Source: Candidatus Cybelea sp. (lineage in GTDB: Bacteria; Vulcanimicrobiota; Vulcanimicrobiia; Vulcanimicrobiales; Vulcanimicrobiaceae). From it: a stretch of DNA of 64,000 bases. Location: assembly GCA_036489315.1 (NCBI GenBank), contig DASXFZ010000029.1:1-64000 (forward strand), given 5' to 3'. The notes beneath the pieces were generated by a model. It did no database searches, was not told the DNA's origin, and worked only from the letters and a program-made list of their open reading frames with translations. Both the position numbers and the translations under genes were made by a program. Below are positions 8,149-16,633 of the stretch, one piece after another. The stretch's first letter is position 1; each line of letters opens with the position of its first letter.

Positions 8149-8735
8149 TGTCCCGGCGGTGTCGCTTGCGGGCCGGGAGTCGCCTTGGCTTTCACGACGA
8201 TGACGTCGCGCATTCCGTCTTGATAGTGAAAGGCACAGCCGAACAGGTAGGTGCCGGCCTTCGATAGCATGACGCTCACCGACTTGCCGGGCGACAGGAC
8301 GCCGCTCGCGAACTTCGGCCCCAGAACGCCGCCCCCGCGCGCGTTCGTGGTCAGCGACGGACTGCTCGGGAACTTGGCCGGGGCCTTTTTGATCTTTTTC
8401 ACGACGTTCATCGTGTGCGAGATGTTTTTAGAGAGATTCTCCAGCGTGATTTTCGTGCCGGTCGGGAAGCCGAGGGCTTGCGAGAACTTCGTCTGGGTGA
8501 AACCGCCGAGCGTCGCCTTCCAGTGTGGATCGTTGATCGCTCCAAGGCCTTCGCTGGGCAGTTCCTCGCCGATTGTGTCCTTCGGCACGGTCGCGAAGAC
8601 GGTGACGTTTTGATTGTACGACGGAAGGAGCACGGTATTGGCACCCGATGCGCCGGTTCCGGTACCGCCGCCGGCGCAAGCCGCAAGTGAGGCGGCGGCT
8701 ATCGCCAAAGAGAGACCCGCGAGTCGTGTTGACAT
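8145..8735 (-). CDS. Cupredoxin lipoprotein, first gene of the copper/haem operon
   Basis: 196 residues with lipobox SLAAC (Cys20) and a cupredoxin domain carrying His107 (SHTMNV), Cys167, His170 and Met175 (GCAFHYQDGM). It aligns by eye with the cupredoxin half of the downstream fusion (DPxWxxxxG...QTK..SQxLxxPxG, GVLGxxxASG, PGKSV), so the genes are recent paralogues. It is the promoter-proximal gene; the 77 nt before the TPR gene stop should hold the promoter. A Shine-Dalgarno-like GGAGGTTTC precedes the ATG. Confidence 0.88.
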   Translation of the reverse strand: MSTRLAGLSLAIAAASLAACAGGGTGTGASGANTVLLPSYNQNVTVFATVPKDTIGEELPSEGLGAINDPHWKATLGGFTQTKFSQALGFPTGTKITLENLSKNISHTMNVVKKIKKAPAKFPSSPSLTTNARGGGVLGPKFASGVLSPGKSVSVMLSKAGTYLFGCAFHYQDGMRDVIVVKAKATPGPQATPPGQ

Positions 8736-8812
8736 GAAACCTCCAAGAGAGTGTCGATTGTGCTCGCTAGGGTAGCCCGGCCGGATGAAAAAAGTATAAA
8801 GACCTTTTTTGC

Positions 8813-9625
8813 TCAGGGAACCCGGATCGAATCGCGCATCGCAGCCGCGATATTTTGCAGGGCCGGGTCTGCACCGGCGTCGCTGCAGGCTCGTTCGAAG
8901 GCACTGCGTGCGGCCGCATGCTCTCCCTCTCTCAGGAGCACGACCCCGAGCGCGAATCGCGCCCGAGCATAGGCCGGCGCGAGCGCTAACGCGCTGCGCA
9001 GTTCTCGCTCCGCCGCATCATAGCGTCCCAGGCGCTCTTCGGCGAGTGCGAGGTCGTAGTGAGCGACCGCATAGGAGGCATTTGCATGGAGGAGTTTTCC
9101 GAAGTCTTGGCGCGCGGTTACCGCGTCGCCGGCGTGCAACGCGACGATTCCGCGCGAGTAGAGCGCGCGCGCCGAGTCCGGATCGAGGGTGACGTAGCGG
9201 TCGGCGGTCGCACGCGCCTCGCCGATGTCGCCGCGCGCGAGATCGACGGCGATGAGATTGGCCATGGCGGCCAAGAAACCGGGATCGAGCGCCAGCGCCG
9301 CGCGCAGTTCGCGTGCGGCGTCGTCGTTGTGCCCGTCGTTTGCGTAGGCGATCGCGAGATCGTACCGGGCCGTCGAGCCTTTGGGTTCGGGCGGATCGAG
9401 TGCGACGATTCGTTCAAACTCGGCGATTGCCGATTTCCAGTCGTTGCGGGATAAGGCGCTCAGCCCGATCCTAAAGCGCTCCTCGACCTCGCGTTGCGTT
9501 GCGAGCGTTCGAAGCGCGGGCTCAGAGGTCGTGCGTGGAAGCGGACGAGACGTCGAATACGTTTGTCCCGTTGCCGCAGCCGTCATCAGACCGGTGAGTA
9601 CGGCGCCGGCAAGCAGAACGCGCAT
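8813..9625 (-). CDS. TPR-repeat protein, exported
   Basis: 270 residues with an N-terminal hydrophobic signal segment. At least five tetratricopeptide repeats run from about residue 50 to 250, with recurring A..Y..G and ALALDP turns (FERIVALDPPEP, AALALDPGF, RYVTLDPDSA, SALALAPAYA). TPR domains are protein-binding scaffolds, here probably periplasmic. The gene ends 77 nt before the first cupredoxin gene and starts 3 nt after the stop of a small exported protein, so it is likely co-transcribed with the latter. The function cannot be specified. Confidence 0.85.
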   Translation of the reverse strand: MRVLLAGAVLTGLMTAAATGQTYSTSRPLPRTTSEPALRTLATQREVEERFRIGLSALSRNDWKSAIAEFERIVALDPPEPKGSTARYDLAIAYANDGHNDDAARELRAALALDPGFLAAMANLIAVDLARGDIGEARATADRYVTLDPDSARALYSRGIVALHAGDAVTARQDFGKLLHANASYAVAHYDLALAEERLGRYDAAERELRSALALAPAYARARFALGVVLLREGEHAAARSAFERACSDAGADPALQNIAAAMRDSIRVP

Positions 9626-9628
9626 CGT

Positions 9629-9898
9629 TCACGGATTACCCGCGCCGGCAGGGAGTTCGGCCTGGCGCCATCCGGTAGAGGACGCCGCGCGCTCCGGTTT
9701 GCACTCCCATCCGGTCCGGCCGGCCGAAGTAATGGGGCCGAGCATCGCGGGGGCCGCCGATGGGGTCAAAACGCCCGCGATTGCGTCCTCGAGCGACTCT
9801 GCCCCGGCTACGGCAAAGTGGCCGCAAGCGATGAGGAGTGCGAGCAGCACAGAAACGACGACGGGATGGAGCGGGGTTCTTGACACTCCTTCCATCAT
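9629..9898 (-). CDS. Small exported protein of unknown function
   Basis: From ATG at 9898 (or the adjacent ATG at 9895) this gives about 89 residues: a hydrophobic export signal (VVVSVLLALLIACGHFAVAGA) and then a short Ser/Ala/Gly-rich segment with a single Cys (GWECKPERA). The frame extends upstream to 10024, but that part is basic, low-complexity and overlaps the receptor gene. No family is recognised. The stop lies 3 nt before the TPR gene start. The divergent receptor gene starts only 21 nt away. Confidence 0.5.
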   Translation of the reverse strand: MMEGVSRTPLHPVVVSVLLALLIACGHFAVAGAESLEDAIAGVLTPSAAPAMLGPITSAGRTGWECKPERAASSTGWRQAELPAGAGNP

Positions 9899-9919
9899 AG
9901 CCGAAAGTCTAAAGAATCC

Positions 9920-11770
9920 GTGAACCTCCCGCATAACGGCGCGGCGGCGCTCCTTTTGGTGATGCTGGTGGCGCTCCCCGCGCGGGCTGCGGCTCCGTTG
10001 GTTGTGGGCGCCGTCCGAGATCAAGGCGGAGTCCCTATCTCCGGCGCGAGCGTCGAGGGGCGGCGGTTCGGAGCCCCGCCGGTACTCGCAACGACCGATT
10101 CTTCCGGTACCTTTGCGATCGATGCGGCGGGCATCTCATCGGTCGTCATCCGCTGCCGGTACTGTGCTGCAGCCCAGGCGGGGGTACGCGAGGGCGAGCC
10201 GGTCGTCGTCATCGTCCGCCGGTATGCGGCGCTCGCGAGCGACGCGCCCAACGCTTCGGATATCGAGAGCCTCCCGTACGCAAACGTCGAGTCTATCCTC
10301 GGATTGCGTCCCTTTACGCTGCTGGCGCAGAGCCAGAGCCCCTATCCCGGCTCCCGCGTCAGCGACCGCGGGCTCTCGCCGGACGGATCGCTGCTGGTCG
10401 ACGACGGCTCTCCGAACTACGACATCGTCGCCGGCGGCTCTCCCTACGCGCTGATCCCCGCGCAGTTCGAGCGCAGCGCCGCGCTGCAGCCTGCGAGCAA
10501 TGCGTTTCTCTATGGTGATCAGGCCGCCGGCGGCATTGCCGACCTTAACCCTTTCGTCAGCGATTCGAACTGGCAGGTTGCAAGCGTTGGGAGCGATACA
10601 ATCGCCCGCGCGCAGGTGGGTTCCGACGCAGCGGGCGCGGTGTTCGGAGCGTTCAGCAACGATACCGAGTCGCGCCAGCGCGGTGACGTGTCGGCGACTT
10701 GGTCTCCGGGCGGCGATCAAACGCTCGCATTCACCGGCGGAAGCGAACAGGGGCGGACCTTCGGAACGCCGCTGTCGAATTACGCGGGAAGCTACTCTTT
10801 CGTCAACGCGACCTATGCGAATCCGCAGCTCGAGAACCTGTACGCCTCGGCGGCTGTAGACCGGGGAAACTATACGTTCGGCTCGGCGGCGTACTCGGCC
10901 GCCGCGATCTGGTCGGACTCGAACGTTCTGATCGGTGCGCACACGTCTGGCGCGGTCTCGGCGTTCGCCGATCTCGGACTGCGGCTCTCCACCGGCCTCT
11001 ACGATCAGCAGGCCGGGTGGTCGCTGTTGCCTAGCATCGGCGCTACGCTCTCGCAGTCGCGGCTCGACGCCGGCATTCACGCGACCGGCGCCGGCTACGA
11101 TGTCAAAGCCGGCCTCGGTGCCTTTTGGATAGATTATGGAGGCGGATTGTACGGCGTGTCGCAGCCGGCAAAGACCACGCTGGCCGCGCCGTCCTTGCAG
11201 GCGCAGCTCTTTCCCGAGGGTCGCTGGAGCCTCAATATCCAGGGCAGCGGCTCGTTTACGCTCCCGACCTTCCTCGAGCAGTACGATTACATCGACTACC
11301 CGCCGACGTCGGTGCAGCTCGAGCGCAACGAGCTCGTCGCCGGAGCCTTAACGTACACGGATCTTTCCCGCGTTCGCGTTTCGTTCGAGGAGGCCTCACA
11401 GCGGGTTACCGGGGTTACCACCGGTACGATTACCTCCGCCGGGCTGGCCGCGACCTGGCAGGTGACGCCCGAGCTCGCGCTGCGCGCGTGGACGATGCAC
11501 GTTACCGACACGGTGACGCCGTTCGTCGTCGCGGGTTACGATGAAGGCTCGGCGCCGACCGTCAATGCGATGTGGTTGACGTACGAAGCGCGCAGCCCGC
11601 TTCGCTTCGACCTCATCTACCGGCGAGATCTCCTTGACGGCACGCCGTTCTATCACGTCGACGGTGACGTTTCGGGACCAATTGCCGCACGGCTGCGGTG
11701 GTTTGCCGGCGTGGAGGATCGCATGCATCGCACGTTCCTCGATGTCGGATTGCGCTTCGGCGGTCAGTGA
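9920..11770 (+). CDS. TonB-dependent-receptor-like outer-membrane protein
   Basis: 616 residues starting at GTG. A signal peptide (to about residue 24, ARAAA) is followed by a carboxypeptidase-regulatory-like beta domain (LVVGAVRDQGGVPISGASV to about 95). Then comes a plug-like region (SDRGLSPDGSLLVDDGSP... FERSAALQPASNAFLYGDQAAGGIADL) and a barrel-like remainder with many short beta strands, ending LDVGLRFGGQ. The plug signature matches TonB-dependent receptors, though 616 residues is short for a full 22-strand barrel. The ligand is unknown. A TonB-like protein is encoded at 34 kb. Convergent with pnp, with 28 nt between stops. Confidence 0.8.
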   Translation: MNLPHNGAAALLLVMLVALPARAAAPLVVGAVRDQGGVPISGASVEGRRFGAPPVLATTDSSGTFAIDAAGISSVVIRCRYCAAAQAGVREGEPVVVIVRRYAALASDAPNASDIESLPYANVESILGLRPFTLLAQSQSPYPGSRVSDRGLSPDGSLLVDDGSPNYDIVAGGSPYALIPAQFERSAALQPASNAFLYGDQAAGGIADLNPFVSDSNWQVASVGSDTIARAQVGSDAAGAVFGAFSNDTESRQRGDVSATWSPGGDQTLAFTGGSEQGRTFGTPLSNYAGSYSFVNATYANPQLENLYASAAVDRGNYTFGSAAYSAAAIWSDSNVLIGAHTSGAVSAFADLGLRLSTGLYDQQAGWSLLPSIGATLSQSRLDAGIHATGAGYDVKAGLGAFWIDYGGGLYGVSQPAKTTLAAPSLQAQLFPEGRWSLNIQGSGSFTLPTFLEQYDYIDYPPTSVQLERNELVAGALTYTDLSRVRVSFEEASQRVTGVTTGTITSAGLAATWQVTPELALRAWTMHVTDTVTPFVVAGYDEGSAPTVNAMWLTYEARSPLRFDLIYRRDLLDGTPFYHVDGDVSGPIAARLRWFAGVEDRMHRTFLDVGLRFGGQ

Positions 11771-11798
11771 TCCGCTACGCAATCCTCCACGCGTTTAC

Positions 11799-14111
11799 CT
11801 ATTCGTCTTCGTGACGCCCCTGCGTTCGGCGGCGGCGGCGCATCGGGGGAGCCCCGGGCGCACTAGCGCTCGGCGCAGCGTCACGCGGTGCGGCGTCACG
11901 CGGTGCGGCGTCACGCGGTGCGGCGTCGCGGGGTGTGAACTCGCGCGGAGTGAACTCGCGCGGGGCGCGGCCGCCCGGATCGCCGTTGCCCGAAACGCCA
12001 CCCATCAGCGCCTTTCGGGAGAGGTTGAGGCGTCCTTGGCCGTCGATCTCCATAACCTTTACCATCACCTCGTCTCCGACTTTGACGACGTCCTCGACCT
12101 TGTCAACCCGGTTCGGCGCGAGCTGGCTGATGTGCACGAGGCCCTCCTTGCCGGGAAGGATCTGCACGAATGCGCCGATCGCGATGATCCGGGTAACCGT
12201 GCCGCGATAGGTCTCGCCGACGACGACCTCTTTGGTGAGGTTCTCGACGATCTCTCTGGCTTTGTCGCCCGACGCGCCGTCGAGCGACGTGATGAAGACG
12301 CTGCCGTCGTCCTCGATGTCGATCTTCTCGACGCCGGTGTCGGCGATGATCTTGTTGATGACCTTTCCGCCGGGACCGATGACGTCTTTGATCTTCGCCG
12401 GATCGATCTTGATCACGATCATTCGCGGTGCGTACTGCGAGAGCGCTTCGCGCGGCTGCGCGATCGCCTCGGCGAGCTTGTCGATGATGAAGTAACGCGA
12501 CTTGCGGGCTTGTTCCATCGCTTCTCGCATGATGGCGATCGTAACGCCTTGGACTTTGATGTCCATCTGGATCGCGGTGATGCCCTTGCGCGTGCCCGCC
12601 ACCTTGAAGTCCATCTCGCCCAGCGCGTCCTCGAGACCCTGGATATCGGTGAGGACGGTGTACTTGTCGCCCTTGAGAATCAAGCCCATTGCGACGCCGG
12701 CGACGTGCTCGCGAATCGGCACGCCGGCGTCCATGAGCGCTAGCGACGAGCCGCAGACCGACGCCATCGACGACGAACCGTTGGATTCGAGCACCTCGCT
12801 CATCAGGCGCAGCGTGTACGGGAACTCGTCCTTCGGCGGAAGCACGGGAACGAGCGCGCGTTCGGCAAGATGCCCGTGGCCGATCTCGCGGCGGCCGGGT
12901 CCGCGCATCGGGCGCGTCTCACCGACCGAGTATGGCGGAAAGTTGTAAAAGTGCATGTAGCGCTTGTTTTCGAGCGCGACGATGCCGTCCAGGCGCTGCG
13001 CGTCACTCGTGGAGCCGAGCGTCGCCGCCGTAAAGACCTGCGTTTGACCGCGGGTGAATATTCCCGACCCGTGCACGCGGGGCACGTAGTGCACCTTGCA
13101 CCAGATCGGACGGATCTCGTCGGGTTTACGGCCGTCCGGCCGGACTTTTTCATCGACGACCATGACGCGAAGCTCTTCCTCTTCCATGGCCTTGAGGATC
13201 TTGCCGAACTCTTTTACGGTAAGCGGAGCTTCGAGGAGCGCTCGCACGTTCTCGTCCTTCTTGCCGCAACGCGCGATCGCTTCGTCGACGGTAATCTCGC
13301 CGAACGCCTCCTCGCGCTTTTGTTTGTCGACGATCCGCATCGCTTTGGCGATGTCTTTTGCAAACGACTTTCGCACCCACTTGTCGAGCGTCGCATCGAC
13401 CGTGAGGAGCGGGAACTCGCGTTTTTTCTTGCCGTTCTTCTTTGCAAGCTGATCGATCGCTTTGACGATCTTGCGAATTTCGGCGTGCGCGAATTCGACG
13501 GCAGCGAGAAAGTCTTCCTCGGCAATTTCGTGGCCGCCGCCTTCGACCATCATCACGGCGTCGGCGGTACCGGCGATCACGATGTCCATGCCGCCGCTTT
13601 CGTACTGCGGCAGCGTCGGATTGCAGATCAACTTGCCGTCTTCGTCACGCCCGACGCGGACCGCGGCTACCGTCTTGTCGAACGGAATGTCGCTCAGCGC
13701 GAGTGCGGCGCCGGCAGCGCAGACGCCGAGCACGTCGGCATCGAGTTCGGGATCGATCGAGAGCACGGTCGCGACGACCTGCACGTCGTTGCGGAAACCA
13801 TCTGGAAAGAGCGGGCGGATCGGCCGGTCCATCTGACGGGAGCTGATCACGGCATGCTCGGGGGGACGCCCTTCACGCTTGATGTACCCGCCGGGAATCT
13901 TTCCGGCTGCATACATCTTCTCTTCGAAATCGCAGGTGAGGGGGAAGAAGTCGATGCCTTCGCGAGGCTTTTCGGACGCGGTCACAGCGCAGAGCACGAC
14001 ATTTTGGTCGCCATAACGAACCAGAGCGGAGCCATTTGCTTGCTTCGCGAGCTCGCCGGTTTCGATGACCATCGTGCGCCCGCCGACCGTCAATGTTACG
14101 GATTCGGGCAC
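11799..14111 (-). CDS. pnp: Polyribonucleotide nucleotidyltransferase (PNPase)
   Basis: 770 residues. Two RNase PH domains are joined by an all-alpha linker; the core catalytic block includes FTRGQTQVFTAATLG and FNFPPYSVGETR-type loops. A KH domain (MIVIKIDPAKIKDVIGPGGK), an S1 domain (GETYRGTVTRIIAIGAFVQILPGKEGLVHISQL) and a low-complexity tail follow. PNPase degrades RNA 3'-5' using phosphate and sits in the degradosome. The start is GTG, 5 nt after TAGGAGA. The tail is longer than in typical ~700-residue enzymes because it contains PREFT/PRDAA pentapeptide repeats and an Arg-rich end. rpsO, often adjacent to pnp, is 2 kb away beyond the transketolase genes. Confidence 0.98.
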   Translation of the reverse strand: MPESVTLTVGGRTMVIETGELAKQANGSALVRYGDQNVVLCAVTASEKPREGIDFFPLTCDFEEKMYAAGKIPGGYIKREGRPPEHAVISSRQMDRPIRPLFPDGFRNDVQVVATVLSIDPELDADVLGVCAAGAALALSDIPFDKTVAAVRVGRDEDGKLICNPTLPQYESGGMDIVIAGTADAVMMVEGGGHEIAEEDFLAAVEFAHAEIRKIVKAIDQLAKKNGKKKREFPLLTVDATLDKWVRKSFAKDIAKAMRIVDKQKREEAFGEITVDEAIARCGKKDENVRALLEAPLTVKEFGKILKAMEEEELRVMVVDEKVRPDGRKPDEIRPIWCKVHYVPRVHGSGIFTRGQTQVFTAATLGSTSDAQRLDGIVALENKRYMHFYNFPPYSVGETRPMRGPGRREIGHGHLAERALVPVLPPKDEFPYTLRLMSEVLESNGSSSMASVCGSSLALMDAGVPIREHVAGVAMGLILKGDKYTVLTDIQGLEDALGEMDFKVAGTRKGITAIQMDIKVQGVTIAIMREAMEQARKSRYFIIDKLAEAIAQPREALSQYAPRMIVIKIDPAKIKDVIGPGGKVINKIIADTGVEKIDIEDDGSVFITSLDGASGDKAREIVENLTKEVVVGETYRGTVTRIIAIGAFVQILPGKEGLVHISQLAPNRVDKVEDVVKVGDEVMVKVMEIDGQGRLNLSRKALMGGVSGNGDPGGRAPREFTPREFTPRDAAPRDAAPRDAAPRDAAPSASAPGAPPMRRRRRTQGRHEDE
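11878..11967 (-). repeat. 15-bp tandem repeats encoding the PNPase tail
   Basis: About six copies of a 15-bp unit lie inside the 3' end of pnp. Three are identical or nearly so (GCGTCACGCGGTGCG on the plus strand) and the others have diverged. They encode PREFT (two) and PRDAA (four) pentapeptides just after the S1 domain. Such a tract can gain or lose units by slippage without breaking the frame. Confidence 0.9.
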
Positions 14112-14249
14112 GGTGTCTCCTAAGTTAGTATGTATTATTACTTTTGATTAACCGCGCCGGATTCGGGCTGGGGCGGTGGGCGCCCTGCCGCGCGGGAACC
14201 TCCAAGGCTCCCGAGGTTCCGCTGTGCCGCGGCTTGTATTACGCCTCCC
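14112..14249. promoter_or_regulatory. Divergent pnp/transketolase intergenic region with AT-rich block and hairpin
   Basis: This 138-base spacer separates the divergent pnp and transketolase starts. Beside pnp is an AT-rich block (about 14122-14150, with TAATAATAC and TACATACTAA on the minus strand), a plausible -10 region. Nearer the transketolase is a perfect 8-bp inverted repeat GGAACCTC/GAGGTTCC (14195-14202 and 14213-14220) that would form a hairpin in the transketolase leader. No precise promoter can be assigned. Confidence 0.4.
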
Positions 14250-15107
14250 ATGCAGAGCCTTACGACTGAGGATTTGACCGCCTTAGAACTCAAAGCCAAC
14301 GACATACGTCAGGGCATCATTCGCTCGCTGCTGGCCGCGGGGTCCGGGCACTCGGCCGGTCCGCTGGACATGTCGGACGTTTTTACGGCCCTTTACGGGC
14401 GTCTGATGCGGCACGATCCGAAGAATCCGCAGTGGCCGGACCGCGACCGGCTGCTGCTGTCGTGCGGCCATATCGCCCCGGTCCGGTACTCGGCGATGGC
14501 GAACTTCGGCTACTTCCCGGTCGAAGAGCTGCTGACGCTGCGCAAGTTTGGCTCCCGCCTTCAGGGCCACCCGGAACGAGTGAGCTTGCCCTCGGTCGAG
14601 ACGACCTCCGGGCCGCTCGGCGAGGGTCTCGCGCAGGGCGTTGGGATGGCCTTGGGGGCGAAGATGGATGGTAAGGATTTTCACGTCTGGGTCGTCACGT
14701 CGGACGCAGAGCATCAGTGCGGTCTGCACTGGGAAGCGGTTCTGACCGGCGCAAAGTTCAAGCTCGATAACCTCACGGCGATCGTCGATCGCAACTTCAT
14801 TCAAATCGACGGCAGCACCGAAGACGTGATGCCGCTCGAACCGTTCGCCCAGAAGTACCGCGCCTTCAACTGGGAGGTGTACGAGTGCGACGGCAACGAT
14901 ATCGCAGAGTTCATCGAAACGGCGCAGCGCGCGCGATCCTATGAAGGAAAACCGCAGGTGATCATTGCCAACACGATTCCGGGTAAGGGCGTCTCCTATA
15001 TGGAGGGCGATTACCTCTGGCACGGCAAGCCCCCGAACAAGGAGCAGGCCGACGAGGCACTGCGCGAGCTGGCCGCCGACCGCGAACGGATCTTGGCCCA
15101 TGAGTAG
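14250..15107 (+). CDS. Transketolase, N-terminal (thiamine-diphosphate-binding) subunit
   Basis: 285 residues corresponding to the N-terminal third of transketolase. Landmarks are the substrate/TPP histidine in GSGHSAGPLDMSD, GPLGEGLAQGVGMALGAK, and the Mg-binding SDAEHQCGLHWEA...VDRNFIQIDG segment. With the next gene it forms a two-gene transketolase, as in many archaea and bacteria, moving two-carbon units in the pentose phosphate pathway. Its TAG stop lies 8 nt inside the start of the C-terminal subunit gene. Confidence 0.95.
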   Translation: MQSLTTEDLTALELKANDIRQGIIRSLLAAGSGHSAGPLDMSDVFTALYGRLMRHDPKNPQWPDRDRLLLSCGHIAPVRYSAMANFGYFPVEELLTLRKFGSRLQGHPERVSLPSVETTSGPLGEGLAQGVGMALGAKMDGKDFHVWVVTSDAEHQCGLHWEAVLTGAKFKLDNLTAIVDRNFIQIDGSTEDVMPLEPFAQKYRAFNWEVYECDGNDIAEFIETAQRARSYEGKPQVIIANTIPGKGVSYMEGDYLWHGKPPNKEQADEALRELAADRERILAHE

Positions 15108-16107
15108 CGGCACGGGCGTGCGGGAAAGCGCACAGACGATGCACCTGGTCGATTATCGCAGCCCCGACCTCAAGATGGTTCCGACCCGCAACGGTTTCGG
15201 AGAGGGCTTGATCGAGGCCGGCTCCCGCAATCACGACGTCCTGGGCATCTGCGCCGATCTTTCCGAGTCGACGCGCTTCGAGGGCTTTAAGAAGGCGCAC
15301 CCCGATCAGTACATCGAGATCGGCGTCTCCGAGCAGATGCTCGTTGCGATGGCAGGCGGTCTGGCGGCGGTCGGCAAGGTCCCGTGGATCGCAAGCTACG
15401 CGATGTTCAATCCGGGTCGCTCGTGGGAGCAAGTGCGCACGATCATGGCGCTCAACGAGACAAACGTGAAGATCGCGGGCGCGCACGCCGGCGTCTCAGT
15501 CGGTCCGGACGGCGCGACGCACCAAGCGATCGAAGATATAGCGATCATGCGCGTTATCCCGCATATGACGGTTGTCGTCCCCTGCGATTCGGTGCAGACG
15601 AAAAAAGCCGCACTCGCGCTCTCCGAGATGTGGGGACCGGTCTACCTTCGTTTCGGGAGAGACAAATCGGCGGTGATCACCACCGACGAAACGCCCTTTG
15701 AAATTGGTAAGGCGCAGACGTTCCGCGAGGGCGCCGACGTTGCCATTCTTGCCTGCGGGATCCTCGTCTACAACGCGTTGATCGCCGCCGACCGGCTCGC
15801 CAAGGACGGCATCGAGTGCCGGGTGATCAACAATCACACCGTCAAGCCGATGGACGAAGCCGCCGTCGTCGATGCCGCGCGCCGCTGCGGCGCGGTCGTC
15901 ACGGTCGAAGAGCACCAACGGGCCGCCGGCATGGGCTCGCGCGTCGCCGAGATTCTCGCGCAGCAATCTCCCGTGCCGATCGAGTTCATCGGTGTCGACG
16001 ACCGCTTCGGACAATCCGGCGACCCGGCGGAGCTTATCGAGTATTACGGAATGGGCGTCGACTCGATTGTCGCCGCCGCCAAGAAAGCGCGCGCAAGGAA
16101 GACGTAG
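15100..16107 (+). CDS. Transketolase, C-terminal (pyrimidine-binding) subunit
   Basis: 335 residues from ATG at 15100, overlapping the previous gene by 8 nt, so translation is coupled. It carries the pyrimidine-binding domain with the catalytic Glu context IEIGVSEQMLVAMAGG, the GPDGATHQAIEDIAIMR segment and the C-terminal domain (VITVEEHQ-like: VVTVEEHQRAAGMGS). It completes the active site with the N-terminal subunit. The split arrangement resembles 1-deoxyxylulose-5-phosphate synthase too, but the N-terminal motifs fit transketolase better. Confidence 0.94.
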   Translation: MSSGTGVRESAQTMHLVDYRSPDLKMVPTRNGFGEGLIEAGSRNHDVLGICADLSESTRFEGFKKAHPDQYIEIGVSEQMLVAMAGGLAAVGKVPWIASYAMFNPGRSWEQVRTIMALNETNVKIAGAHAGVSVGPDGATHQAIEDIAIMRVIPHMTVVVPCDSVQTKKAALALSEMWGPVYLRFGRDKSAVITTDETPFEIGKAQTFREGADVAILACGILVYNALIAADRLAKDGIECRVINNHTVKPMDEAAVVDAARRCGAVVTVEEHQRAAGMGSRVAEILAQQSPVPIEFIGVDDRFGQSGDPAELIEYYGMGVDSIVAAAKKARARKT

Positions 16108-16127
16108 TTCATCCCAATCTCGTTGTC

Positions 16128-16168
16128 GCCGCGGGCCTCGATTACCATAGTAAACGTCGGCCCGCGGC
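16128..16168. terminator. Strong inverted repeat between convergent transketolase and rpsO genes
   Basis: A perfect 10-bp inverted repeat GCCGCGGGCC (16128-16137) / GGCCCGCGGC (16159-16168) spans a 21-base loop that itself contains TTAC/GTAA. It lies 20 nt after the transketolase stop in the convergent spacer. A very stable stem without an adjacent T-run suits a bidirectional or factor-assisted terminator or an mRNA 3'-end protector. Confidence 0.55.
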
Positions 16169-16207
16169 TCCTAGAGCTTGGGCGAACTACGCCTTTCTGG
16201 AAGTCCG

Positions 16208-16231
16208 AACGCCATTAGAAGCGTTTTCTTT
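16208..16231 (+). terminator. Possible weak Rho-independent terminator for the transketolase operon
   Basis: A short stem AACGC (16208-16212) / GCGTT (16221-16225) is followed directly by TTCTTT on the plus strand. The 5-bp stem is weak, and the T-run touches the rpsO stop codon region. Confidence 0.35.
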
Positions 16232-16499
16232 AGCGGCGCAGGCCGAGGTCGGCGATGAGGCTGCGATACCGTTCGAGGTTTTTCTGGTGCAGATAGTTGA
16301 GCAAGCGGCGGCGTTGTCCGACCTGCAGCAGCAAGCCGCGCCGGCTGTGATGATCCTTTTTGTGAATCTTGAGATGCTCGGTCAACGAGTTGATCGATGC
16401 GGTGAGCATCGCGACCTGCACTTCGGCCGAACCGGTATCGTTCGATCCGCGGCCGTACTTGGCGGAGAGCTCCGCCTTGGTTTCCTTGGTGAGCGGCAC
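16230..16499 (-). CDS. rpsO: 30S ribosomal protein S15
   Basis: 89 residues, the exact family length. The whole sequence matches S15: [21 protein letters not shown], the invariant [10 protein letters not shown] loop that contacts 16S rRNA, and RRRLLNYL. It binds the central domain of 16S rRNA early in 30S assembly. It appears to be a single-gene unit with AGGAGTTTTACTCGTGCC before the ATG. Usually it is next to pnp; here the transketolase pair separates them. Confidence 0.98.
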   Translation of the reverse strand: MPLTKETKAELSAKYGRGSNDTGSAEVQVAMLTASINSLTEHLKIHKKDHHSRRGLLLQVGQRRRLLNYLHQKNLERYRSLIADLGLRR

Positions 16500-16633
16500 G
16501 AGTAAAACTCCTTTGAGCAGGATGGTCTCGCTCGGGTACAGCGTGCTCGTTGCCGTCCCGGCGACCGGCTTAGGATAGCAAAGGCTCCGATAGGGCGCAA
16601 GGTGAGTTCGGGCAAGCGCAAAAGCGCTCGTGC

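Noticed and set aside
11634-14123. Long plus-strand open frames opposite pnp (for example 11634-12743 and 12870-14123)
   Set aside because: They are antisense shadows caused by GC-rich third positions in pnp; they have no family motif and no ribosome site.
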